Below, piece by piece: positions 1 to 12,639 of a DNA stretch of 64,000 bases; position 1 is the first letter of the stretch; each line of letters begins with the position of its first letter. The notes beneath the pieces were generated by a model, which searched no databases, was not told the DNA's origin, and saw only the letters and a program-made list of their open reading frames with translations. The translations under genes were made by a program, and so were the position numbers. This DNA is from Himantopus leucocephalus (lineage: Eukaryota > Chordata > Aves > Charadriiformes > Recurvirostridae), in the NCBI GenBank assembly GCA_003993805.1, contig RSEF01000001.1:148900540-148964539 (forward strand). Direction: 5' to 3'.

Positions 1-3000
1 GGGGGGTCTCTTGCTGAAGTGCCCTGTAAGCCTAACTGGAAGTAGCTTATTGCCTGGGGAAGGGACAGTGGGCTGGCTCTGCGTGTTCAAGCCAGTGAGG
101 CTGCCCTAGGATTTGCACAGCCCATCCTCAGCTTAAGTACATTAGACATGGTACATTACAAATTACAGTCAGGTAAACGCTAACGGAATGATCTGAAGGA
201 AACCATGAAAAGATATTCAAGAGTGCTCTGATTATGGTGTTTTTTTTAAATAATCTCAGTATAACATCTATTTATCATAAAACACTTACTTTGACAGGTC
301 TGAAAATATTATTATTTTTAAAGGGTGACTAGACTCACTGTTGGCTTGGGCTGTCATTTCCTTTTTATTATTGCAAAGATATTTCTCTGCCTTTCTTTAT
401 TAAACTAGCTTAATTGAGAACCCAAATAGCTCCCTTGAGACAAGTAGAGGGGCTGATGGCAGCTGCATATTAGAGTCAAAATCATCCTTTTATCAAAAAT
501 AACTCATGGTCTTTCTCATTCACAGGGTTTCTTTCCAGTGTTTTCTCTTTTATTTATTATGACTTTTCTTTTGTATGATGACTTGACAACTGATAATGAA
601 AATCATTTATAGTTCAGATTGCCTGGAGAATGAGAAGGAGACAAAGCTGACTGCATTTTAGGAATTCAGTGTTTGGGAGGATATCATGATCAAATTCCTG
701 TATCAAATGCATACTGCACAGAAAGGTGATTTTTTTTTTAGAAGAAAGAAACAGGAAACTTCTAAGAACCTTTTATTGAAGGTTATGTGTAACACGCAAA
801 GGGCGGTGCCAGCTCAGTACAGCTTTTGTATAAAATAACTGATCACTACTCATGTGATCAGTAGAAATACAGAAACATTCATAAAAAGTCAAATGTCACC
901 GGGAAGCTCAACCTTCTGTTTTTCAAAGCAGGAGGAACTGATCTTTCAAAAATATTCTCTTTCAATGAATTCTCTTAAATGGCAGTGTTGTGGTGCGAGG
1001 TGACTAAGTGACTTGCAGATAATTTATTGCCAAAGTGAAGTGGGAGGTTTTTTCCTGCTCAAACTGTTCATTACAAGTAGTATTATGAGTCTCATTTCTA
1101 CTATCCCAGACAATGCTTAGTTTGGTAAATGAAAACAAAAATGGGCCAACATCAAGACCAGCATGATAAATGTGGAAAATTTATTTTCTGTCTTTGTAAG
1201 GACTGTGAATAATTGTTACGGGTTATTAGGCCAAATATTGCTATTCTCTGTGTAGTACAAAAAAAGAGGAAAGACACTCAAGAGGATAAAACAGTGGGTG
1301 GGAGGAAAGGCCCGTGTGGCCAGTGTGTCTCTGTGGTTGATATTACCCAATGGCAGTCTTACCTTCAACGGCTCGTTTCTCAGTGGAAACTGACCATCTG
1401 GAGTTGCCCTCCTGAAAAGTCTATACCCTTTTGGGATGTATTTGGGTATACATGCTGTCCACCCACCAGTCATCATACGTAGAGCAGCTCTGAGCTGCTG
1501 CAGAGAAGAGGGGAGGCTGAGCAGCGCTACGTGGAAGGATGTTTGCACTCTGGATGACACAGGATTTGGGGAGCTGGAATCAGTTTCCTCGCACAGGCTT
1601 TTGGTGTCTGCGCTCCCTCTTGCTCCTTCATGTGGCTGCTGCCTTCCTCCTCTCTTCTTACTGGATCGGGATGAAACAGAATGGGATTCTGCTTTATTTC
1701 TCCTCCATCTGCCCCACCACACTCCCATGTTAGATGTGGGACTTCTCATTAGCATCATTTTATCCGACCCTGCAGTTGTTTTCAAGGAGTGGAGAAAACG
1801 TGTCAGTCACTGAGATACCAGTTGCAGAGAAGTGGGGAGCCTTCTGTGTCCCTCGGCAAGACAGCCACTTTCTGGAATATATGTCCTCTCACATGAAAGT
1901 CCTTGAAAGAGTGATTCTCTCTGCTTCAAGCAAGAGCTTGGCCCAGATGGCCTTCCTGCCTAAATCCATCTATGCGCTGTAATTCCATGGTGGCTGTTGG
2001 GAGGAAAAAACCCCCACCAAACCCACGAAACAACAAGAAAAAGATACATGAAAGATAAGGACACATAACTTGCAGCTGTTAAATATTAGTATGATGAGGC
2101 AGGGTTATTGTTGCAGTACTTTCCTGGGGAATGAAAACATAGCACTCCTGGGTGAAGCCTGTGGTGGGAAGCATTCCCAGCATGTCACACAATACTCCTG
2201 AGACATTGATGATTTGATTATTCTCACAACTTCAGCCACACCATGTTGCTTAATTAAATAATGTAAACATACAGATGCTATATCTGCGCTCACCATTTGG
2301 GGTGGCTTTTTCAAAGCGGGTGGTGCTCGAGGTGGGAATTTTGTCAGTGCAAATTCTAAACATGAACTAGGAAAAAGGTTACATTTTTGAAACATCTGTA
2401 ATCATTTGTGTGTCATATAAGTTAATTAGCTGTGTAGGGATTTTAAGCAGTTGACTCCTTTTCTGCTACTTTCAGACGTATTGTGTGTTTTGCATTTGTG
2501 AAACCTTTATAGTTTTTCTAAAGTTTGTAGAAACCAAACCTGAAATCCACCTAAATTATGTGCAAGATTCAACAACGTAAGTATTAGCATAGCTAATATG
2601 TTGGCTTTTTTTTTTTTAATATGTCTGTGGTGAAATGAGAAAAAGGGTATCAATATAGGTTAAGACCTAACTGCATGGCTTTTAGGTAATGTTAGAAAAA
2701 TGCAGAAGAAAATTAGTGGAAAAGAATCCTTCGTTTCCCCTGCATGGGAAACAAACCTGTGCATAGAAGGTGATAGAGTACATAGTCCAGCCAAAAATGT
2801 CGAGCATCTATTCTTACTACAAAATATAAATTGACTCTAGGACTTGAGGTCAAATTAAGCAAAATAAAGACCTTGAGGTACTAAATCAAGAGTATGTACA
2901 TAAGGGGTTTTCCATGCCTGAATTCAAATTAATTTAGAAATAATTTGCATAAAAATTACAGATTTTGGTAAATGAGAACAGTATCTGTGCAGATAGGCAA

Positions 3001-3104
3001 AGACTTTTTTTTTTAATCCTTTCTGTTTGTTTATGGTCACTAGTAATAAATGAATATATTTTTTTCTTTCCAGGGTTTAAACTACTTTCTTAGTCCTCAC
3101 TCCA
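1..3104. other. AT-rich noncoding stretch
   Basis: No recognisable gene or repeat. Two overlapping frames on opposite strands near 1216-1813 are the longest in the window (up to 189 codons), but their composition looks random and neither resembles a family I know. Small inverted repeats occur at 838-846/854-862 (9-bp arms) and 1483-1490/1492-1499 (8-bp arms around a single base). T-runs occur near 730 and 2608. Intergenic or intronic DNA is the most economical reading. Confidence 0.65.
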
Positions 3105-3105
3105 N
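3105..3105. other. Single-N assembly join
   Basis: A lone ambiguous base interrupts otherwise clean sequence. The flanks share only five bases (ctcca) on each side, so unlike four other single-N positions in the window there is no convincing duplicated overlap here. Confidence 0.8.
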
Positions 3106-5024
3106 TCTCCAGTCTGTTTCTCCTACCGGTTTTCTTTTTTCTCTGCCTATAATCCTGTGCTGGCTGCAGTGAAAGATGATGTCTTCAGCTGTGCCACTTC
3201 AGTTTTCTTAAATCCTTCCTTCCCTTGAGCAGCAAGATGATTGATTCCTTCTCTTTAAATCTAAACCTCATGGTTTTCCTTGTCTCAATTTAAGTATATC
3301 TACAGCCATTTTAAATAGAATGAAATGTGTCCTACCTTGCCACAGCATGGTCTCCTTTCTGGACCTCTTCTTCTATTTGTGTTTTAACTGGAAATTAACT
3401 GAAACTAAACAGTCGCTTATGCATAGTGGGGTATGGGATCATATGCACGTGGTCTTATGGAGTCTGGGAACTTGAGTGTATTCAATATTGAACTGTGAGA
3501 TACTGAGAGAAAAAATAACCCTGACAACTAGGTGCCTCATAGGAAGTCAAGAAACAAAGCCGTTCATTGTAGGTTTTCCAGTTCCTATCAAAATAGATTG
3601 ACAACACTAATAAACTGATTCCTGCTTGGTGGCTCATGTGCAGTATGTAATTATGCACATTTTGCACCATTGTCGTTGCCCCTGGCAAACTCTCCAGAAG
3701 GCCAGGAGTGTCGTGGAAATGAAAAGGCAATGAGCCGAGGCACTCGTCCTCAGCTGGGTCTCAGGCATGGTAGCTGCAAGGTGTTAGGGGGCCTGTGCTG
3801 CTGCTTGTCAGACTAGGCGGCTTGAAAGGAAAATTAAATTCACCGTGCTGGGTCTCTGGCCTCTTTCCTGGGTGTTTCCAGGCAGGGTCCCAAACTCATT
3901 TTCAGAATAAGTTGGAAAAAAGCACCTTATTTTTTTTGAAGTGTTGAACATCCGTTAATTTCACAGGCATCTAAGGAGGTGGCAAATTGATTCAATTGCT
4001 CTTCACTGCATGAATTTGAGCTGACTTTTGGTTAGGCCCATGTTCACTGTCTCCATCAGTTTCTGTTCTGTACAAAATCAGATTCTACCTGACACTCCAA
4101 ATAGGAGTGTATTTGTCAGATTTTTCTATTGTGAGCTTTCTTGAACCCTTTTTGGTTATTTTGTTGGGTTTTGTCAATGAACTTTTCAATGCATTCTATG
4201 CAAGGGTGATGATTAGCTGAAATCCTAATATGCTCTAAGTCCCATCTGCCATTGAATAGCTGGAATTATGAGCAGCTGAGCTAGGTCTTCTTTCTGCTTG
4301 GTAATTGATCTGGAATTTCATATCTGTCACCGAGTATTTGTATTCTCTGTAGTGGCTGATGACTTCGTGTCTGGTAATAGGGCAAAATCAACCATCCAAA
4401 ACATTTCAAACTACCAGCTAGAATCAGTGATTAGCCTCTGCAAGAGCATAGCAATAAATCTGTTCTCTTCTTCTTTGGTCTTTGTGGCAGCTAGGGGCAA
4501 AGAGACCCTAAATGTAATTGTTATGACTAGTGTGTGCCTGTGCCTTTTCTCCTGCTATTTGTTCATTAAAGATTAGTGCTTTGTCTCACTGAGATTGGTT
4601 AAATGCTGCTGCTTTCAGTATCTTACTGTTTGTCTTTCTCATGTTAGCACTTAAAACTTTTTCACTCCGTTACAGTTATTAGCTCCCCTTAGAGTGTATT
4701 CTCAGGTAATCTTTGGAATGCCTCCCTGAATCAATATTACTTTCAGTTTTAATATTGAAATTAGAGATTAGGAAACCAAAACGTAACAGTAAGCAGCATC
4801 TGAGCTTACTCTAGACTCTCAACTAAATGAGCATCAGTAAAAGCTGGAAATAATTTCTCGGTACTTTGTCCTGTCCAATACTTACTCTGAGATGTTGTAG
4901 CTCATAGACGTCTGCAAGAACATAGGTTTCAAAGCATTAGCATTTACTTGCTGGCTTTTCAGTACTGGTCGTATTTCTTAACTTTATTTCACTCAAATGA
5001 TGAGTCACAAGTAAAATCGGTGGC
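3106..5024. other. Noncoding stretch, no identified feature
   Basis: AT-rich sequence without a recognisable gene or mobile element. A small hairpin (arms 4092-4098 and 4104-4110, 7 bp, 5-nt loop) is visible, with outer complementary bases separated by a bulge. Confidence 0.6.
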
Positions 5025-5100
5025 CAGCGCCGCCCCTCCGCCCTGCAGGCTGAGCTGCTGCTGTGCACGTGCTGCTCGTCGGTCCTGCACGTGCATGAAC
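5025..5100. promoter_or_regulatory. CpG-rich patch with paired CACGTG E-boxes
   Basis: A local GC/CpG-rich patch in AT-rich surroundings contains two perfect palindromic E-boxes, CACGTG at 5066-5071 and 5088-5093. Their start-to-start spacing is 22 bp, close to two helical turns. CACGTG is the core site for bHLH factors of the MYC/USF/CLOCK-BMAL1 type. That this is an active enhancer or promoter is inference; no associated exon is recognised. Confidence 0.3.
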
Positions 5101-5652
5101 ATCATCTTCTGCTGAAGTGTTGTTTCTACCTCTTGTGCTCTGTGCGGAACATGCCTACTGGGGGCTCTCAGGTGCCTGGGCTTAAAGACGTCAGCTCTTT
5201 AGGTCTTCACATCCGTAGCTGTAAAATGTGAAGGCCAACGGGAATGCCTTCCTTTGAGATATACCCCGAGAGGTGTGGAGGAAACACTGGGAAGTCCATG
5301 GTGAGACTTTCACAGGCCTGGCTAAGCACTGCTTCAGGACCGCCCAGTGCTTCTCTTTCCGCCAGTGGGATTTACTGGGGTCTTATAGTCTCTGTTCTTG
5401 GGAGCAAAGAGAATGATAAAGCTATGAGTCTGCTTGTGTTTTAAATGATACAATTGCTATCATTAACTTAAGTAGGATGGCTGAAACCCATATTTGTATA
5501 TTGTTAACATTTTTCTAAAGTATGAAGACCTATCAATTATATTTGTATCTATGAACAGTTCTTGCTGAAAGCAACAATTTTTGAAAAGAAAAAGAAAATA
5601 CTTATCAAACTTATTATAAATTATGAATGAAATTAATTAATTGCCTTTTTTT
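5101..5652. other. Noncoding stretch
   Basis: No gene recognised. A GACGTCA half-CRE-like motif lies near 5188. The rest is ordinary sequence becoming AT-rich towards 5600. Confidence 0.6.
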
Positions 5653-5797
5653 ATAATTAGTCTTTCAAAAATGACTTGACACTGAGGTACGTGAGAGAAA
5701 TTTTTTTTGAGTTTAGACTGATGACAGTGATGAGATGCATTGATAGAAAACAACTCTTAGCACTCAGAAGTCAGAATTAATCACCTATGGTGTTCTG
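5653..5797 (+). repeat. Copy A of 145-bp direct duplication (assembly overlap)
   Basis: This 145-bp segment ends immediately before a single N at 5798 and is repeated at 5799-5943 with five substitutions and no indel. The boundary exactly at the N indicates two overlapping contig ends that were placed side by side rather than merged. The repeat is therefore probably not biological. Confidence 0.9.
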
Positions 5798-5798
5798 N
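5798..5798. other. Single-N contig join
   Basis: One N separates the two 145-bp near-identical copies. It most likely represents a negative-size gap written as a single N. Confidence 0.85.
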
Positions 5799-5943
5799 AT
5801 AATTAGTCTTTCAAAAATGACTTGACACTGAGGTATGTGAGAGAAATTTTTTTGGAGTTTAGACTGATGACAGCGATGAGATGCATTGGTAGAAAACAGC
5901 TCTTAGCACTCAGAAGTCAGAATTAATCACCTATGGTGTTCTG
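5799..5943 (+). repeat. Copy B of 145-bp direct duplication (assembly overlap)
   Basis: It starts directly after the N and matches 5653-5797 over its full 145 bp with five substitutions: C/T, T/G, T/C and two A/G. The unique flank resumes at 5944. The substitutions fit allelic differences plus contig-end errors. Confidence 0.9.
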
Positions 5944-8277
5944 TGCAATATATCCTAGGCAAAATGAAGGAGGACTGATAACACATTGACAATAGATTTT
6001 ATTCGTTTCAGTTTTTAAACTGTTTAGCAACAGATGTAAGAATTCCAGGACATAAAGTTCCATTAATAACACAGTGCAAATACAACTTTTCTATTTGTTA
6101 TGAAGAGATATTATATAAAATGATGGAAAGACCGAAAAATGTTTTCATTCTATGGTGTGTGAATACGAGTCAAATCTTTTGGTAGGAAGCCTGCAGCTCA
6201 ATAGCGTCCTGTGCGGATTCTGTTAGCTTTTTCAGATGTCTGGATTATTGTGTTAGAAGTATTCTTTGGTGTCAAATTGTGGAAAATGAAAATTCAAGGC
6301 CACAAGTCAAAGAAGCTCTATGAAATTGAGTTTCCAGAGCCAGAAACTTTGAGCAACTTCAACTTTTTAATTGTAACAGGTGTTGGCCCCCGGCTTCCTT
6401 ACAAAGCCTTCCATGTGCAATCCATCACAGAAAGTTCAAAGTGGCTTCTGTTTGGGTAACATTTTTAGGGATTTGTAACCTGCTTAGGAAAGGTTTTAAC
6501 TGCTTATTTGGAATATAGATCTTTATTACAAAGACTGCACGTTATGTATGTAATGTGGTTGTGTGTAATGTGCTGAATTCTCAAAGGTGTGTTTTGCTTG
6601 GTTTACATTATTTAAGCAGTCCTTTTCCCTTATAATCTTAACCTCTATAGTAAGGTTAAGAAAATCCCGCTCCTCTTCTTCACCCCAAAAACCCAAATGA
6701 CCCCCAAAACTTAGGTCAGGCATTTGCTTCTGTTGGAACAAACATGCAGTTTTCTCATAATTTAAATGATTACTGAAATGCTAAAGAGCAGATGCTTTCT
6801 ATAGCATAACTCTTTAGCACTGTGGAAAACATTATCAGAGGACAGATAACCTGGGGGTAGTTCCTCACAATAGTGCAATGTAATTTATAGAGCTTATCTG
6901 ATGCGTGTGATGATCTGCCCTTTTCAGAAGTGGTAACTGTTTTGTGACTGAAATGGAAGCTTTAGTCATAGGGTCTTATTTCAGTACCTGTACTTACACT
7001 GGGCTTATTCTTATATTTCTCTAAGAATATACTTATAAATATATTTAGTACATTTGGAAGAGAGATGGACCTTTTACAAGCAAATGGATGTTTTGGAATG
7101 ACTACAGTGGAGTCAGAACTACAATTATTGCTCTTATAAAGATCGTTTTTGGAGGACTATCATTCATAATGAATTTATTCACAGATAAAACCAGTTCTGT
7201 TTAAAATGCACAAACACATACACATGCATGTGCTGATTCTGTTGATTATATATAAGTATTTGTAGGTTTAATATAGAAATCCTATTGACTTACTAATTCA
7301 CTTAAAGACTTTATGGATGTAAGGCAGATGTGGATTTTTAACAGCATCTTATAATCATAATGCAGTTTAATATTCTGATTGAATATTCTTGAAAATGAAA
7401 TACATGGTTCATTGCCTTTTTCATTATGAGTTTGATGTTAGACTGGAGAAGGTGTCTGCCTTTCTGCACCCTTTTTCTATCTTGATTGTGGACACTGATC
7501 TGAATTACAGGCATATGTTTTATAATGAAGGGTATTTGTTTGTTTTCTGAAGATTTAGTTAGCCTTTTTGGGTGAGCAAAAAAGACATTAGAATTGAGCA
7601 GGTTGAAAATTTTGCTTTTTCTATTTCAGAACATTCAAAGGAAATTTTGCAATTAAATTAATGCCTTCAGGAATTCATGGGGGGAAAAAAATCTCATCTA
7701 ATTTGGGTGAATACACAGAATTCTTCTGTAGTTCACTTCTATAACTCCCATTCTTTTTATCAGTAATTAAACACACACATTAAGAGAAGAATGTCACAAT
7801 GTTTTGTTTCTTTGAGAATTTTGGCATGAGAATAGAGTGCACATTCATGACAGCTGGAGATGTGACTGGCCACAATAGCTGCAAAGGAACAATTACACTT
7901 TATTAGTTCAATGATTTTTCTAAGAAGCAAATATCCATTGTAGCTCTGTGGATGAATAACATACAGCAGATTCACTGCTTCAGGGGAGCATCATTATTCA
8001 CATCAGCTAACGTCCAGGAATAAGAGCTTCGCTCTCCTTCTGGCCACTCTATTCTGGAAAAAGACACTGGCATGGGGTACAGCAGTGCTGGGAGAAGAGT
8101 CTCTGCAAAGGGAGTGTGCAAGACAACTTTAAAGTTACTTTTTTAGTGTGGGAAAACAGTGGAAGTAGCATGGCTTAGTTCTTATTCTGTAAGCAACCTA
8201 CCTGGGTTTACTAGAGTTAAGTTGCATAAATTTCATCAATAAATAAATCCAAGTAACAGGATGTACATCTGTGTACT
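5944..8277. other. AT-rich noncoding stretch
   Basis: No gene or mobile element recognised. The frame at 6211-6459 encodes 82 residues with no domain that I know. The rest is rich in A/T runs and has few CpGs. Confidence 0.65.
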
Positions 8278-8315
8278 GGATCTGGGTAACCCTATGTGTT
8301 ACCTAATCCAGATCC
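8278..8315. repeat. Interrupted inverted repeat beside CR1
   Basis: The arms ggatctgg+gtaac (8278-8290) and gttac+ccagatcc (8298-8302 and 8308-8315) are complementary, with a 5-nt bulge on the right arm and a 7-nt loop. The repeat lies directly at the truncated 5' edge of the CR1 fragment that follows. Confidence 0.5.
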
Positions 8316-8588
8316 AGATTTGATAGGACAAGGGGCAATGGCTTTAAACTAAAAGAGGGTAGATTTAGACTAGATATAAGGAAGAGGTTTTTTACAGGGA
8401 AGGTGGTGGAACACATTGCCCAGAGAGGTGGTAGATGCCCCATCCCTGGAAACATTCCAGGTCAGGTTGGACGGGGCTCTGAGCAACCTGATGTAGTTGA
8501 AGATGTCCCTGCTCATTGGAGGGCGGTTGGACTAGATGACCTTTAAAGGTCCCTCCCAACTCAAACTATTCTATGTTTCTATGATTAT
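8316..8588 (+). mobile_element. CR1 LINE fragment, 3' end, plus strand
   Basis: This is a 5'-truncated CR1 non-LTR retrotransposon. Diagnostic stretches are 'gacaaggggcaatggcttt', the 'gcccagagaggtggtagatg' segment, 'ggttggactagatgacc' and the terminal octamer repeats attctatg/tttctatg at 8568-8583. Only the terminal region of about 270 bp is present, so no reverse transcriptase is encoded. CR1 moves by target-primed reverse transcription and is typically severely 5'-truncated in birds. Confidence 0.95.
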
Positions 8589-11500
8589 AACACTACGAGT
8601 GCAATTAATTTTACTGAGTTGTAGCCACGTACAACTTTGGTGACTGGTTTCAGCTAGTCATGTAGTGGCCTTTAATCACCAAATGACAGAGAAATACTTT
8701 CAGAGGATGCTGAATCTAGTTACGGATGCTGATGGTTGAGCAGGAATGGCTTAGTTGAGGATGGCTGGTTATTGCTTGCAGCTCCTGGACTGCCTACACT
8801 TCTGCGTGTTCAGACAGATTAAAATTTTGGGGAGTAGGGAGAAGAAAGGGAGGAGGGAGAGAGAAGGAATACTTAAGGAAAAATGTATGTGAAACATTTT
8901 AGAGCAAAGGAGCTGCAGGAGCAGCACCACCCATTCTCCTTGTAATATTCCAGAGATACCTGTAGCAGTGCGATGACTAGAATAGATATGGAAAATAGAG
9001 TTCTAAATGGAAATTTATTTTTTACAGTTCCTTGGATTTTGCAATCGGAATCTGGTGAATGTTGAAATAGCTTGCTTTTTTGATGCTTCCAACATTTAGT
9101 GTTGCCTTGTGTTCAGGGTGAAGCCCAAAGCTGGCTTTTTCTAACAAGGGACCCTGCCAGTTAAAAGCTTGTTGTAGTGGTATTCTGTCATCCGAACATC
9201 ACATACAACCCTTTTAGTTCTGGAATTATCAAGCTGGTACTGACTACTTTCTTCCGCACGCTTCGGTGTTGTGGAAGTTTATATTGCTGATCATAAGATA
9301 AGGATTAATGTCAGCAAATTAGTAACAGAGATGTGACTTAACAAATGATGAGTTTGCTTACGTAACTTAAAAGCATATGGAGAATTAATAAATGCAAGGG
9401 ATTTTAGTCCTCAGGACTTTTATTTTCTTATTTAGGCATTTGTACATTTTAACTTACAATGAGGGGCCTCCTCTACTATTATTATGGTATTTTACCCTCA
9501 GTAAATGACAGGCGTTATTGGTATGTAGAGATACATTACACATTCTCTCACTGGAAAGCCTTCATTGCATGCCATTAGATAACAGCATGTGCTCAGTAGC
9601 TGTGGTCTCTTAGCAACTAACTCCGTCTCTTTCTTTTCAATTTTCCTTTTGTAACCCAGCGGCAGCTCTTAGACATAAACCTTAGCCCACTTTTCTATTT
9701 CCAAGACAATGAAAACTGGAATGTTTTGGGGTGCTTATATGAAGTCCATGTAGTGCAAGAATATGCTAATTGAAAATGGAGATAAATTTGTATTTGTTAA
9801 TTTAATAATAAATGGATTATTTTAATCCTGCCAGCTTATAGTATTGTTGGTAGTGACATGCCAATATATTTTAACATTAAAACTGGCTTTAAGAAACTAC
9901 ATAATTACTGCCAAATCTGCAGATGTTATTACATTTACGTAGAAAAAGTGTAGCCCCTTTCACTGATATAAATTTTAATGTGTATACTTTTGGGGGGGTT
10001 GGTTTGTTGGGTTTGGGTTTTTTTACATATCTGTGTTTGAAACAAGGATAGACAAAGAGGAGCATTCCTTCCAGGCAGGAGATTAGGGGCTACGCTTTCA
10101 AAACAATTAGAGGTTTAAATTCAGATCCTTGTGTGTATGCTCCTAAAGCTATCACTGGATTTTTTTCTTATTGGAGATTTTATTTGCCTTTCAGTGGCAA
10201 TGTGTACTGGCAAATCCTTTCATTCCTATAGAAAACCCCAGGATCAAGAAATATTTTATTAATCGAATTCTTCTATTCATTGAATTAAGCAACATAAAAG
10301 AGTTACTCTGGTGTGGTGATGAATTGGTGTAAGGAACCACAGTCCTAAATTCCAGATATATTTTGACGTCTAGACAGGTCAGCAGTGAGGAACGTATTAT
10401 TATAACAGAATATGTCAGAATGCACCAAAGAGATTTTTCATAATAAACTCTTTTTTTTTTTTTATTTTTTTATAAACCAAGGCATGTATATTGTTTAGAA
10501 ATCTTTCTGAAGTGATGATTCTGGACGAATATTCTATGTTAAGCTGATTAACTGTTTCTGACCTTTCAAAGTATGTCGTATATAATCCTAGAAGACCACC
10601 AGAGTTGAAACTATTCTGTTAGTTTTGACATTCCCATCAGGCTTTCTGTCGGTATCACAAGTGATCCTAATTCACTTGTTTTTAGTTAATTTGACAGGTC
10701 ATTGTTAACATCATTACTAATAGCAAACTGTTAAAAGTTACACATGTTTTGACAAGAGAAGTCTCCAAGACATGGCAATACCAGTTAATTAGAATAGAAG
10801 GAAAATGCTTATTTCTCTTGCTCATGAACTGGATATCATCTTAATATTTTGGGAGTAGAGGGGAAGGGTGTATGTTTACTTCAGGAACAAACTTATTTCT
10901 GGCTGGCTGAAACCAAGCAAGTACTGAGAAGGAAACTATTCTGACACTGTCATGCACATCATCACATTTAGGAAGTTTCTTTTTCTGGTAGCAATTTGTC
11001 AAGTAGATTTTGAGTGAATCATCACTCCTCTACTTAGAGCTGCTTCTACTTTATCTAGCACGTTACGACCAATTTTTTTTTCTCTATGTGTAACCAATTT
11101 TGTTGTTGAATGTGAAATAAGAGCTCGTCTGTTGAGCTCTTTCCCTTCCTCAGGGGCAAAAAGCCGAGAAGATATAGATCATTAGCCAGTGAATGCAATG
11201 TAACCCAAATGTGAGCCTTTTGAGAGAGAGATTCAAAGACCATCCCTGAAAAGTCTGTCAGTTGAAGCACAGTTTAAGGGGTCGTTTGAGTGAGTAAATG
11301 TTTCATGGCTGAGGGATACTGACATTCATAAACCATAAAGAAAGATGAGAGGGTGGGATTATGCGTGGTTTAAGTGGGAGCAAATTTCAACATGGAAGAG
11401 AAAATACAGCACAGGATTTTCGGAGAGAAGCTTGTGTAGAGATTTCTTTCTACTTCTATTCATCAATCAAGGAAGCATGCAAATGCTAGACTGGTCAGAA

Positions 11501-12621
11501 GCCTTAAAATGCAATATTTGATGAGTGAAAATGGTTCTATCCTGCTTTGGTATAAAACTGGCAAATTATGCATGAGGAATAATTTAATTTTAAAACAAGA
11601 ACAGAGCAAATCTTCAGGAGGAACAAACTCACAGTTTGGTACTATATTGGGAATAAATATCTATACAAGTCAGTCTTAAAGTGTCTTTATACAAGGCACT
11701 GAATCAAAGGCGCATCCCGTGAGATGTTCATCCATTCCTGATTACACAAAAGCATTTGAAGAAGTTTTGTGTGACTGTAGCCCCTTTCTGTCACTGCCAT
11801 GATCACGCCCCAAGGCTCTACTTTAAGGTCTGACTTGTGGTTCTCAGCCCCCAGTCATGCAGGTCAAGGGAGCACACAGCACCTCCCTCCATGCCTACGT
11901 GCCTGCCTTGCTTTCCATTAGGAATACCTAATTGTGTGGGGAAGAGAACTAGTGCCTTTAATCCTAAGAACTACAGACAAAACCAAATACCGCTTTTCTG
12001 TTTATCAGAAGTAATTTGCTCCAATGCTAAGCAATGAATCCTGTGCCTGACCCACTGTGCCTGTAGGAACTTGATGGAAATGGGGGTCCTGCCACAACTG
12101 TAGTGATGGGAGAGGTGTGGAAAGCACCTGGGAGGGAACTTGGAGGCAGTGGGTCCCGACATACCTACCTACAGGGATGAAACAGATTGCACTGGCCTTG
12201 GTTCTCTCTGTCCTGGGAAGAGGAAGAGCAAGCGACTCATGTTGCAGCTGCTTTGTTTGAAAGGTTTGGTAACAAAATTTTTGTGGAAAATGCTTTCAGA
12301 CAGTAGGAAAAAAAGCAAGCTAGTGGTTTCAAAACGATGTGATTCCGTTCTTTGAACTGCAAGAAAATTACCCTACTCATGGGATGGAAAATAATAGGGG
12401 TTTACTTTGTTATGTGGTAGGCCGTGTCTTTTCCCTGACATGAGATAGAGAGAGCTCTAGCTTATCCTGTTCTCCTTTCCTTTCCCAAGCCTGCTTTTGT
12501 TGCAATATGATTGCTTTCTAGTCTCTTATGTCTTAATGCCTTCATTTGTCTTACACTTAATTTTATTGTTTTCAAGAAAAGGTGTGTTAAATTATACGTC
12601 TTGATAATGTTATATACCTAT
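8589..12621. other. AT-rich noncoding stretch
   Basis: No gene recognised. It contains a 34-bp pure purine run (8836-8869), a G-rich run with potential for a quadruplex (9992-10017) and a long T/A tract near 10448-10475. Frames of up to 71 codons at 11055-12355 look like chance. Confidence 0.65.
8836..8869 (+). repeat. Homopurine tract
   Basis: Thirty-four consecutive purines of the (GGGA/GAGA) type. Such tracts can adopt triplex structures, but no function is implied. Confidence 0.7.
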
Positions 12622-12639
12622 TATACCTATATAGGTATA
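12622..12639. repeat. 18-bp perfect palindrome
   Basis: The sequence tatacctat followed by ataggtata is fully self-complementary with no spacer. It sits in an AT-rich context with further tatacctat-like half-copies just upstream. It could be a cruciform-prone site or chance. Confidence 0.8.

Noticed and set aside
1216..1813. Longest open frames (189 codons minus, 125 codons plus)
   Set aside because: They overlap each other on opposite strands, have no recognisable domain or splice context, and have random-looking composition.
5653..5943. Genuine tandem duplication or satellite
   Set aside because: The junction coincides exactly with an N, and another locus shows the same 145-bp length, which is better explained by assembly.
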